Assembly (NCBI GenBank): GCA_960531495.1
Contig: OY482848.1
Location: 12,247,565-12,311,564 of the forward strand
Direction of reading: 5' to 3'
Length of the DNA stretch: 64,000 nucleotides
DNA from: Zeus faber
Taxonomy: Eukaryota; Chordata; Actinopteri; Zeiformes; Zeidae
Position 1 is the first letter of the stretch, and each line of letters opens with the position of its first letter. The position numbers were made by a program, and so were the translations under genes. The notes under the pieces were generated by a model that had not been told where the DNA came from, searched no databases, and worked only from the letters and a program-made list of their open reading frames with translations. This document shows positions 37,980 through 60,300 of this stretch, piece by piece.

Positions 37980-38243
37980 ATGAGCGAGACATTATCGTTG
38001 CCAGATGATCAAATGATCTTTAATCCTAAGAATAGAAGCGTATGGACTAAGGAAGATTTCACGCCACCAGGATGGGACTTCCATGGAGCCATTTTTCCAG
38101 TGCACTCTAGGATGAACAAAAAAAAAAAAGTGAGGAAAGAAAATATGCTGCTAGTGTTGTCCATGACTACAACTCTTACTGGTGGAGTTTTGATTATGTC
38201 AGTTCACGTCGTCTCACCAAACCTTCAGGATCAGCCCATTTGA
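37980..38243 (+). CDS. Small unrecognised reading frame, 87 residues
   Basis: An ATG-started frame in the short gap between TK1 and SYNGR2. The N-terminal half is polar and aromatic with balanced composition (DDQMIFNPKNRSVWTKEDF, TPPGWDFHGAIF), then a basic patch (MNKKKKVRKEN), then a hydrophobic stretch of about 23 residues (MLLVLSMTTTLTGGVLIM) that could span a membrane. I do not recognise the family. The context around the ATG is weak (TTT before it) and there is no intron evidence, so it may be chance. It lies about 210 bases after the TK1 polyadenylation signal and could also be part of a longer 3' UTR. Confidence 0.35.
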   Translation: MSETLSLPDDQMIFNPKNRSVWTKEDFTPPGWDFHGAIFPVHSRMNKKKKVRKENMLLVLSMTTTLTGGVLIMSVHVVSPNLQDQPI

Positions 38244-38476
38244 GGTAAAAGTTGTATTATTTCATTGGCCGATAGGTCTAGAAATCAGACTGCCCAGTCA
38301 CCAACACCCAGACATGTATTTACTGTGTATCTGACCGCAGGCATTGGGGCTTTGATCCTCTACTTAAACCGCAGTGTTCCCACAACTCCTGCTTGCTGTG
38401 ACGCCGCCGCAACATCTGGGGGAGTGGATCTTGAATCCTCTGCGTGGCGCTCCACGAACAGGGGGCGTGGAACTCC

Positions 38477-45483
<7,007 letters not shown>

Positions 45484-45649
45484 GTCCCCGCTCCCGGTCC
45501 GGATCAGATCCCGCGGTCACAAGATCCGCAGCGAGGTGCCCGCGGCTGGACAAATAAACAAACCGGTCCCAGTCACTGACTGCGGCTTCTGAGAACAGGA
45601 TCCACCCATCGGCAGCGTCGGCTCCCGCGGGGTGCGTCAGACCGCGTTA

Positions 45650-46690
45650 AATGCTAAATACATTCGATTTTGCATCATGGAAAGCAACAAATGGTGTTAA
45701 TGTAAGCGCATTACTTTTTTTTTTTTTACTGGGATAATATTATTTTAAAGTTTTATTGTCGTTTATTAGTATTTGAATTTTTTGATTCACATTTGGAAAA
45801 TGGGGGGGAATAGTCAGCAGGGGGCAGCATCGCGCGTCATTAGAATAAGTTTGTCAAGTGGCGATTATTAAGGTGCCTTCAGCTGCAGTTCAGCTAACGG
45901 CCGCTAGATGCCGCTCCGGAACCCCCCCCCCCTTCTCTATGTAGGTCAATGGAAAAAAAAAAAAAGAGACTCAATAAAATCTCAATATCTATCTAAATAA
46001 GACGATATATCATTACCAAAGCATGTTTTATGCAGCATAATGATCTAAGATGGGGTTTTTTTTTGCAAAAAATGGTACCGATGATATGGTGTAGAATATA
46101 CACTGTATACTGTATATCGAGGACACTGGATGTTTTAAAGATTTTTTTTTTATTATTATTGTGAAACAGACAGAGGCCAAACCTAAAAATTACAATTTGT
46201 AATTCAATCATTCTAATCTTTATATGACAGTAGATTTTTAACTTTTGAAAGCTGACTGGACATGCACGGCACAGCTATGGTACAGGTTCATCCTCCAATG
46301 TGTTTTTCACCTCATCAGTCTCAGGCCACTCATCCGTCGATGCTATAGACGCCTGAGAAGAGGATCAGGCAGTTATCTCAGAGTGCGGAAAAATGTCTTT
46401 GAATGTGGAATAGTTAACTTTCAGTGAATTAGATATTCAAAAGATTGATAGATATGGGTGGATGATTGATATAGGAGGAGCGTCTTTCATTGTTACCATT
46501 AGACATACCAAATCAGAATCATTCATCGTAGCTGTTCTCAAAACATCACTGTCCTCTCTGAACTCCTCCAAGTCCTGTGAAAGAGTAACATGGTTAAAAA
46601 ATTTGTATAATAGTATTATAGGAATAGGAAAATTGCATTTTTCTTTCGAGTATGACGGTGAAATTATTAAAATATAAAAACGGTGAACAG
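45650..46690. other. Intergenic interval between SYNGR2 and the Ig receptors
   Basis: AT-rich with several poly-A/T and poly-C runs. I see no supported exon. Its right end probably holds the 3' UTR of the Ig receptor that ends at 46694. Confidence 0.5.
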
Positions 46691-46693
46691 TCT

Positions 46694-49600
46694 CTAGAAT
46701 GTATATGTAGTTTGAGGTATTGAGTAAAGTGAAAGGTGACGCACAAACTCATCCTCATAAGCTAGTATCATGCTGTGCATCTCCAGACTCCGCCTGAGGA
46801 AAGAGAGAACAAAGATGTGCAACTGATAGAGCTGGTTTGGAACCAGCCCGAAAAGGGCTTTTTATTTAATATTGTATTTTTTTTCTTACAGAGGCTTATC
46901 TCCAAACTGCCTTCTCCCTGGAATTAAAAAAGAATATACTGTTATTTGTATGTAGGTTTGACATTTAACAAGAGTAACAAAGGTCCATCCTTCAAGATGT
47001 ACGACACACAATATAAGACAATATATAATAGGGTATTGAACAACGAAACAACACAATATTGAATTACACATGATATATGCTTTTCAATGATTCTCAAAAG
47101 ATGGCTGAAGCTCTCGTCGATTTTCAGCCTTTAAAATATATCTCAGGGAAATACTGATCAGTGTAAATGCAAACTTACTAAACATCACTCCAACACAGCA
47201 ACATATAGAGACCAAGGTTACCAGGAACAAGAAGCAGCCAAAGACAACCACAACCACCAACAGTGGAAGACGATTCAGCACTGGAAGGTGGAGGAGGAAA
47301 TGTGGTTGAAATAATATAAAATCACATCCCATAGACATCGGTTTCTATACTTTTTTTGGGGCCGGCCAATGTATCAGTAGTACCTTCCATGTCTAAATAC
47401 AGGTCTTCACTCTTTATACTAGTGGTATTGTCAAAGCTGTCGGACACTTCACAGTGGTACGTCCCAGCGCTGCTCCTCCCCACAGAGAGCAGGAGCGCGG
47501 GCGGCTGCGGAGGCTGGTGCACCGCCCAGTAGAACGTCCCTCGGCTTTCCAGGAGGCTTCCGTTGAGGAACCACTGGTAGCGTGGATGGGATCCCTTGGC
47601 CACTTGGCAGAAGAGTCTCAGTCCAACCACACAAAAGTCCTCTCCAATGTCATAGTCGAAATGAATCGTCCCAGGGCCACCAACTGATACTGTTGGGATG
47701 GGATTATTACAGGGGGGTTTTCAGGCCAGGTAAATACATACAGATAAACAAATAAACAGGCTATAGCCTATGAATAGCCTTAAATGTCCACACAATTATA
47801 CAATCCACATACCCACTTCTAATGCCATCCATCGACTATGCGTAATCCGGTCGCCATTCTCTGCCTGGCACTGGAGCCATCCCAAATGGTAGTCTAGTTC
47901 CACGGCAATGGTAAATGTGGCGTTCCAGTCGTCTACTGTCTTATTAGTGACAAAGTCTGTTCTGTTGTAGAGCGAAAATGTGATCGGGAGAGTCCCCCTG
48001 GTCGACCGACAGGTGACCAAGGCCGAATAGTTCTGGAAGCTCCTTTTCACCACGGTGAAGGAGATGTCCGCGTCAGACACCAGCTCTGTGCACGGGGAAA
48101 TGGTTGTTCCAGTAAACGTACCGCATGTACGGCACAGGAAGTAGGACCTATGAATATTTCTGCGGCATTCTGTTCAAATCAAGCGCCACCATCACTGTCC
48201 GTCCATTGTATAGGGAGGAGAGCTGACCTTTGACCGTGATGAGGACTTCAGGACTGTGGGCGGTGTAGACCTCCGTCTCGTTGAATTGGTTGGCGGCGAC
48301 ACACGCGTAGCTCCCGCTGTCTCGGGGAGTGGTTCTACGGATAACACGCACGGCTCGTTATTTCATTCACATCTGCATAGCGGTCGCGAAATCTACCTGC
48401 GGGTGTCAACGCCTTCACGATCCAATATCCAACACTACCGTTCTGTTTTCAACAAGGAGTGCACCCACGTCCTGGCCAAGTGGTCGCATAGACCCCACCC
48501 CTCATATTTCTTACTTACTGCCAATAAGACACAAAGGCGTCAAGTTGAACATCCACTGACCTATAAACCAAGAGTTGCTCATGCACGGGAAAGCGGAAAG
48601 GAGATTGGAGCACATGCTGGCCATTGAAGAGCCAGCTGTAGGAGAGGTGGTTCCCAGATGTGACGTTACAGCGCAGCGACAGAGTCCTCCCCTCATAGAA
48701 CTCCACCGGACCCGACTGGACGACAAGCTTCGCACCGCGCACCGGCTCTGCAAGGAAGGCACAGCAACGCAGCCTTGAACGCACATGAGATAATTATTAT
48801 TATTATTTTTTAAATAAAATAAAAGATAGAGTACGTCACGCTTTAGGACCCATAGAATTAAATGTAGAAAACCCCAAAAACAGCGATGTCAGTTTTTCGG
48901 ATGCAAAAATGTGCGATTGTGTGGCCTGACTCAGAAACTCACCGACGACCCTGAGGTGGTGTCTGTAGCTGACGGTGGGTTGTATCCGGGAGTTGTTCTG
49001 CACACTGGCCACACACTCCAGGAAGCCCTCGTAGGACGCTCTGACGACCACCATGAATGTTGCCTTCTCCCCTTTAATGGAGGTGTATTCGCCCAGGAAC
49101 TTAGACCGGTCGCCTTCCCTAGAAAATGTCCGATTTCAGCGAGAGGGTTTCATTATTCAACAGACAGATCCCTTGTATTTACTATTCTTTACCAGTGATT
49201 GTTACATTTCCGTCTGCCCCTCAGATCTAGCTTGATGTGACCAGTGTCGGCTGGTGACGATATTGGATGTGAGGGCAAAATTAAAGTCTAATATCCGTCA
49301 ATAACCAGCACTGCAGGATCACATTTCACAGCCTGTACATGTTACAGCGGTGGCACTAGAAAACCCGCATTCCCAGGTTTCCATCTCTGAGTGCACCCAG
49401 TACGGCCCAAACGCTCTTTGGTTTTGGAATAAAATGGTCTTTGTCGTGAACTGAGCCACCAGTGTCACCGTGTAATTTATGTAATTTGTGCAACACGCAA
49501 CACTGCAATAGGCTGATATGCACAATGATATGCAGAGCTTAGGGCTAGTGAGTAATTAGACCCTCCAGCCCCAACTTGACATTACTCCGACTCTCGTTTC

Positions 49601-50182
49601 TTTTTCCTTTTTTCCCCTGCTTTACCCAAGAGTAATTTGTTTCAAGGTAGTTGCTGACGTGGAATATGACAACATACGTATTTTATCATATTTACTGTAT
49701 CTTAAAAAATATATATAGGCGGAATACTTAGCCCTACGCTCACTTATATAACTGCAGCAGAATGAGTTCTTCTGGGAAAGTTTTCACCTCACAGCCAAAG
49801 TCTACTATCTCCCCGACCAAAGCTACATTGGGGCCGTCCAGCATCGGAAATCCTAGATATGCAGCATCTAGAAAATGCAAAGGTATAAATAAACACTCTC
49901 GGCAGATGGTTTGGTGAAGTATGAGGTGGTATGAAAATAACAAAATGGTATCAACTCATGTGCATGAGTACACACACAAATACATTCACAACATTAACAC
50001 CTAACAATTAATATCTTACTGGTTTCCATGGCCCAGTGCCCTAGTGAGAGGGGGAAAAAGAAAAAGAGTTAAGGTTAGAAAAGTTCCAATGCGTTAAATA
50101 ATATTCACTACTATTCACATTGTTATCGGGTTCTTGATTAGAATATCTTACCCATTATAACGACGAATATTAATGATGACAT
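46694..50182 (-). CDS. Transmembrane Ig receptor B, PECAM/FcR-like
   Basis: A predicted 484-residue type I surface receptor. Exons: 50182-50152, 50040-50020, 49867-49744, 49118-48943, 48747-48561, 48334-48228, 48085-47813, 47689-47384, 47280-47179, 46917-46890, 46793-46694. A signal peptide is encoded by two small exons (the second only 21 bases). Four Ig domains follow at about residues 18-117, 118-215, 216-306 and 307-408, with cysteines in VDFGCEV/LECVAS, LSLRCNV/YACVAA, ALVTCRS/LQCQAE and LRLFCQV/YHCEVS. The membrane segment (about 413-440) is LPLLVVVVVFGCFLFLVTLV plus SICCC. The tail has RRRQFG, ILAYEDEF and TTYTF but no canonical ITIM. Ig domains 1 and 2 are each split by a phase-2 intron not present in receptor A. 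The family resembles PECAM1 and FCRL proteins; orthology is discussed in the findings. Confidence 0.82.
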
Positions 50183-50821
50183 TCTTAATGTCTACCCGAG
50201 TGTAAAAGGCGCCCAAGTCGAAAAAATAATATGGTTTATCCTCCTAAATCTTCTAAAATGAAAGACGGGGGTGGGGAAACACTTCTGACTTCTTCCCCAA
50301 AGCGGTTCTATTGTGACACTATTTAGTGTCTACTGTCAGTAGTGCAGCCGTTTGGATGTCTGGGCATGTGCACGCATGCACGCACACACGCACACACGCA
50401 CACACACACACACACACACACACCGAAGCATGTGCAAGGAACTGATAGTGTTGTACTGCCCCTCCCTCTCAATTTCCACCCTCTCCCGTAATTTTCAAGA
50501 TTCATGAATAAAATGATGCCATGTTTTTAACCTTTATTAATATTTACTTGCTTATACATTTTTTAACTAATACAAGTATAGTAAATCAATTATATTATCT
50601 TATATTCTAAAATTCGAAATGAGAATCAGCAACAACTTTTTAATAGCATCATTTTAATTTGAACAAAACAAACAGTAATTATCAGGTGAGGACAATGGAG
50701 CTAATGTAATGTCAGTAGAAACACAAAAATGTCTGTTGAGGACAGAGAGCCAACATTTTAAGAAAGATATCCGATCTGATCTGATCTCGGGTCTCCCAGG
50801 TTCCAGGTGTAATGTCCCATG

Positions 50822-54406
<3,585 letters not shown>

Positions 54407-54409
54407 ATT

Positions 54410-54429
54410 TTAGTTCTGTACGCACGTGG

Positions 54430-54470
<41 letters not shown>

Positions 54471-55920
54471 AAATGGTGGGGTGTCACACACATGTTACAG
54501 ATAGATAACACACTGAGTTTAGGTATAATTGTATTTCGGCTTCACTTTCGCTCCCTCTGATCAGTTTCAACACACGGGCGTAGATGTAAAACTCTAAGTT
54601 CAATTATATAAAATATGTAATTCAATATTTAAAAAATGGAAAAAAGCTCATCACCTGCAATGTTGAACTAAAATCCAATAACTAATTTCCATTTTTGTTA
54701 TTTCTACATTTTTGTACAACAACTTTCTGTAAATACAGTTGCTCCATTACAGCTGTCAAGTATACTGTATTTATTATCTTTGGGGATCTAGAGCTAAGTG
54801 ATAAGACTCACAATAGAAGCACTGTAATCCACCTTCTCTTCTTCTTAGACTTCATTTTAAGACCAGTAGAGAACAGAATTGGACCACACGAACCAGGGTG
54901 TGTGTATGGAAACCACCAATAATGAATGAAGATATCAAGCGAACTCTCGGCTGACCTCTGGGGTGTTTTTCTTGTTTTTTTTAGCCTCCGGACAATGGTT
55001 TACCTTGAACGAGTGTCGATCCTGAGGTTCGGATATGTGCTCCATGCCCTCAGTGATTTTGGAAACAATGCTTTAATTTTACTTGATGACATTTGTAAAG
55101 CAAGTAGTGTGCTTTTCGTTCAGCAACATTTGCGTTCATAATAATTTCCAGAGGGCTTTCCACGTTTTGTCTTTAGTTTCGTCACCGTTCTCTCCTTTTT
55201 ACTAAAAATGATTGAGAAAATAACATATTGACATATCTGTATTTTGATTAAAAAAAAAAAATTATAATTTAGATTTAGAAAATATGATCAGAGTCTGACG
55301 TCTGAGTCCCAATATGAACCACATTTATTCTGGAAGTATATTTGCACACAAAATAAAATAAAATCTGCAATAGCAGTGAACATATGGAAAAGTTCTCTGT
55401 AGCTATGAACTAATCAGGCCCCTCAGATCATTAAAAAGCAACCATCAGGTACATTTTTTTTAAGTTAATTTACAGTATAGGGTTTATGGAGAAGATGATT
55501 TAAACATGTTTTACAGGCAGAACGGGCAAGAATACAGGAGGTGATGCAGCGTTCTGTAGCAGCTGCAAAAATATAATTATCTATGTGGTGAGGCTGCGTT
55601 GAGTTATTGTAATCCAATCAGTCTGGTGATCTGTTTTATTTGTGTTGTCCTCTCCTTTGAGGAATACCGATTTGTTCACGTAGTAAAACTGTGGAACTAG
55701 GACTGTGAAAATAAAATCGACTTGACTAGATTTGTCATTCCCGATAGATGAAGCTAGAGAGAGACTTTGGATGATTGTTTGGTCATGATCAGAAAAACTT
55801 AAACCCTGTGGCTCAGCCAGTACAGATCTACCAAAAACAACAATAAACAGGACAAAAGAAACAAGGAGAAGAAACAACAACTTCAAATGTCATATAAAAA
55901 AAAGTGCGGTCACACTGAAA
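54410..55920. other. Upstream region of Ig receptor A
   Basis: AT-rich, with a TG array at about 54434-54467 just before the receptor A start, where its promoter should be. An open stretch on the minus strand at 55581-55886 begins with a hydrophobic run but has no ATG and a stop directly before it. No supported gene. Confidence 0.45.
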
Positions 55921-55924
55921 TGCC

Positions 55925-56774
55925 TACCGTATTTTCCGCACTATAGGGGGCACTGTCAATGAATGGTCTATTTTCGATCTTTTTTCATATATAAAGCGCA
56001 CCGGACTATAAGGCGCATTACGCGAAACAAAACAGTCAGGTAAGTCAGTCAGTCAAACTTTATTAAACGTGTTCACAATAACTCTCAACATTGTTCAAAC
56101 GTTAATGAGCGTATTCACAATAACTCCCAACCTTGTTCAGTTGTAACACGTAAAATACAACACAATACACTCACTTTTTCAGTTCATTCCTCGTCCACAA
56201 GTTCTACATCTTCAGTGTGCGAGTTTAACAGTTGGGCGATTACGGCATCCAGCATGCCCGGATCCCTCTCGTCATTATCCGAGTCAGTGTCGTTGCTGTT
56301 ACCTGGCAGTTCAGTGATGATTCCCGGACCCTGTTTTCTCCACAGTGCGGTTCACGGGGATATCAAAGGTGAGGGGAACCTCGTCCACGTTGGCGATGTG
56401 CTCTGGTCGGATCTTCTTTTCAGTAAAATTGTTTTTGCAGTATGGGCGGAAAGTGGCCAGTTTTTCTTCGTAATCTTTTGGCAGTTGCTACGAGACGAAA
56501 GTTCGTGTGCGGATGGAGAGATTACGTCTTTTCATAAAATGAAAGCACCAAGAAGGAACGCCTCAAAAGTCATTGATATTCATGTAGTTTACCAAAGAAG
56601 TACTAAGACATGTTGACAGAGCGCCGTGTACCACACAAAATCGCTTCGAGGTCAGTAGGCACAACCAGAATGAATCCATATATAAGGCGTATTTTCCGGA
56701 CTATAAGGCGCACTTAAAAGCCTTTAATTTTCTCAAAAAACGACAGTGCGCATTATAATCCGGAAAATACGGTA
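55925..56774 (-). mobile_element. Internally deleted pogo/Tigger-like DNA transposon
   Basis: Inverted ends TACCGTATTTTCCGCACTAT on the left, and on the right the complement of ATAATCCGGAAAATACGGTA; the TA at each edge fits a TA target-site duplication. On the minus strand, transposase remains include RRNLSIRTRTFVS, QLPKDYEEKLATF, and NVDEVPLTFDIPVNRTV, which carries the first catalytic Asp of a DDE domain. A C-terminal acidic stretch (TDSDNDERD, then TEDVELVDEE) follows after a stop. The rest of the DDE domain is missing. Confidence 0.82.
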
Positions 56775-57159
56775 CTTCTGCAGTGAAATAGCCTGACTAT
56801 AATCTGGACAAGTCCACTCTGTTATGCAAAGTGTTCTCCCAGTGTCTTTTGTTATCAATGAAAAGCATTTTGTGCTTTGTGCCAACATTCCTCTCTGGCC
56901 TTGGAAGCAGCAACAGTTCTGCGTTTTGCAGGGATGGTCATTGCAAATGTATTACTTTATTACTATACTCACTGAAAAAAAAAATCTAGAAATGTACAAA
57001 GTGTATAACCACACGTATAACCAGTAATGTGCTATGCTAATAAGCCCAATCTAATTTCTCTGCATTTTGCATAGCGCGTTAACTACAAAAACAGAACCGC
57101 GTGAGGCCCACTCCTCAGGACCTATTCATCTAGGTGAGCTATAGCTGAAGCAAGTTCAA

Positions 57160-57305
57160 GTCCAAGTTCAAATTCAAGAGATTATTTGTCATACATATAT
57201 GCAGTGAAATGTCATGACACCCGGTGATTACGCACAATAAGCTCTATAAGCTGTAAAAATACTTAAAATACTAAAATGTGCGTAACCGGCACGAGGCGCT
57301 TGCGC
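57160..57305 (-). mobile_element. LINE-like 3' tail, inverted copy of the 31495-31675 family
   Basis: The complement gives GCTTATTGTGCGTAATCACC, TTTCACTGCATATATGTATG, ACAAATAATCTCTTGAA and a TTGAACTTGGACTTGAAC tail. It lies 64 bases beyond the TMC8 stop, so it is probably in the TMC8 3' UTR or just after it. Confidence 0.8.
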
Positions 57306-57368
57306 AGGCGGCTGACTTGGACTTTCCAATAAGAGGAAACATGCCGGGACACGTGACATCATCATCTC

Positions 57369-60300
57369 TCAGGCTCGCGGAGGTGATTGCATGGGGTCCA
57401 CAAATTGGTCGGAAGGTTGGTCCGGCCCAGTGCCGGCGGTGTCCGCTCTCTTCCTTTTGCTTTGTTTCCGGAGCAACGTTGCATGTTGTTTCACGAGAAA
57501 ACGCTTGTCCGAAGTGCTCTGTAAAATGAAAGATCGTCTCAGTATTTCCACAGCGTTTTCTCTGAAGGCGAATAGCCCAGACTTTTTACCACGACTTACT
57601 ATGACCAGCATATCTTTCAGTCTCTCGATGGCTCTCTGATTGGCTCGTCCCCGCGACACATAGGAAGTCAAGATCACACTGAGGAAACATGATTTCACAT
57701 TATTATATTAAGTCAGCGATGAAAGGCCGAATGTATAATCATTTGTTGATTAAATTTTTCAATGCCAAAGCCACCAAATATCTAATTACGCAATTTGGCT
57801 TGAGAAAACCAACTTGACCACTATAAGTGTTTTAGTATCGTTGTCACAACGTGAGGAAAATAGACAACGCGAATTTAGTGATCAACATAAGAAAATATCT
57901 CTTTATGGGTGCACACAAAGATAAACATATGCAAGGAAAATATCTTTGCGCATGTTTCCAAGTAGACAGGCCCATGGCCGCGCTTACATTTCCGACAGTA
58001 TGAGCGGCAGAGCGAAGCCCTCGGAGCTCATGTAGCGCAGAGCATTCTGGGCCAACGTGGGGAGGCTGTCCAAGCACACACTGGTCACATTAAACACACT
58101 GGCGCTGCCAAACGGACCAGAGGAGGACGTGGAGGACCTGGCACACAGACGAGAGATTTAAAAAAAAAAAAAAAAAGAGGCCTAACGAGTTGCCCATGAG
58201 ATATGCGAGGGGGGGGGGGAATAAAGAAAGAGTCCGAATGAAGAGTTGTGCCGGGGTACATGATGTCCATTAGTTCAGGCCTGAAATATGACTTGGTTTC
58301 TCTGCTGTGGTTTTTCTCTCTCTCGTTCTCACATGTAGAGATGGATGGCCAGCGCGGTTGCGGCCATGAAGAGACCCAGAAGTAACATTAAGTGGAACAA
58401 CACTGAAGAACTGGAGGCTCTGAAAATCCTCTGCTCTGGAACGCAGCATCGCAGCACGTTGAACTATCCGGGAGCAGAACGATAAAAATAAAATAAAATA
58501 AAAAACACACAGCAAACAAGCAAACAAACAAACAAAAACGGTCACGGAGTGGAGAAAATCAGAGACGTGTGTCAACATGAAGCGACGGCGAAATTGAGAA
58601 TCAGTCGAGAACGCCGATCAGAAATAAATATGTGCTTCAAACTGCCATCCGTCAAAACCTTCTTGATGTAGAATGTCGCCACCAGGGTCACAGTTCCAAG
58701 GAAAGGCAACAGGGGGCAGTAGTAGAGTCCTGCCCAGGACACCGTCTGCTTGTAGACCAGATCAAGCACATTGAAAGGGATGAGGAAGTGCTGTTGGCCT
58801 GACCACCGTGCGAGCCGGCATGACGGGCACTTTTCCTTCAGCAATCTGTGGCACATGGGACAGAAGGCTCGGGAAGTCAAAAAGGCCCTTTATTTATTTA
58901 TTTTTTAACCAAAGTTGAACGATGATAACTACAGCATGGACCATGACTCCAATGTGTTGTTTCGCGGCACAAACATAAACATACTGCAGCGAAACATATA
59001 ACATAAAGCACATTTTTCAGCGTTTCAACGATATTCATTATATTCCCTGAGAATGTCTCGAAGACAAAAATGAGATGGTTCATTCCAAAGCCAACCCACA
59101 TTCTGGGGTAGGCAAAGAGCAGTGTGTTGCAGAAACAGGCGAGGAAGTCGAACACAAAGAGCTTGTACATCTCCCGGCCGAACCGGTGCTCCCAGCACGA
59201 CGGGGAAATCTGCAGACACAAGAAACGTGTTAGGTAGAGAATACGGGTTATTCCCAAAACGGATGTCTCGCGTCAAACGTCGCAGCTCGTTCTTAACTCA
59301 CTGGCTGACGGAAGAGGAAGAATAGGAAGATCCCGAGTGAGGCCAGCTTAAGAAAGATGCTCCTGCAAAACAGAAGTGGCAAAATGATCATACTGTGTAT
59401 TATATATACAGTATATATTATATGAATATTCTGCATATTGTACATAAGTCAAAAAGATTATTTGCATTTCTGTCTTGGTCTTTACCTCACTAGGGTGGTG
59501 TTGACCTGCGTGGTGAGGGAGTAATCCTCAAAGGAGGAGATCTTACGGAAGATGTGAGGAAGAATCAGGTTGACCAGAGTTATGACAATGGGAGGGAGGT
59601 ATTGGAGGAAGATCCTGTTCAGCCAATGGTGCAGGCTCTGAGAGGCGCAAAGAGAGGAAGATCTCAGACGTCCCGTTCAGAGTGCGCGCACCCTACGTTA
59701 ACGCAACCGCCTCCCACGAAAGAGGTGGGACCGTCTGGTCGGACGCCGGGATTGAAGTCTCACGTTCTGGCTCTCGGACTCCAGCGTGGTGGCGTAGAAG
59801 ATGAGGCAGAAGGCCGCGCCCAGCAGAGTCAGCACCAAGAAGTTCAGGAAGATCCTGAGCAGGTAGAGGCGAATCCACTGAGCCAGCGTCCTCTGAGCTT
59901 CACGCAGGTGGAATCTCTGCTCCTCCAGGTGCAACTGCGGGGGGGGGGGGTGGGGGGGTACACCAACAGGACGGAGGCAAGACAGGGTGTTTGCCGCGGC
60001 ACCTTTCCACTGGACATGACCGTGAGTTTTTGCAGCTTTGGTTGCATGGCGGCTGTGTCGTCCCCTCACCTTGAGGTCGTTCCGGATGAAGCCGTGGTTG
60101 AGGCAGGCGGACGCCGGGCCTTGGACGGTGAAGTCCCAGCCACAGAAGATCTTGAAGCTCACGTTCACGTTATAGCGGTTGCCCAGCAACCAGCTGTGCT
60201 TGTAGCCAACCACCATTCTAACGAAGACGTTTAGAGTAACTATTTTGATACATTTAGATGAGCTGCAGATCTAAGGTATAATAGTGCGTCATCTGGAATC

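Noticed and set aside
46738-46830. ITIM or ITAM motif in the cytoplasmic tail of Ig receptor B
   Set aside because: The tyrosines lie in ILAYEDEF, SLYSIP and TTYTF; none fits the consensus with an aliphatic residue three positions after the tyrosine and a correct residue two before it.
55581-55886. Minus-strand open stretch beginning with a signal-peptide-like hydrophobic run (LLFLLLVSFVLFIVVFG)
   Set aside because: The frame opens on TTG, with a TGA two codons before it, and no acceptor joins it to another exon in phase. It is probably chance in AT-rich DNA.
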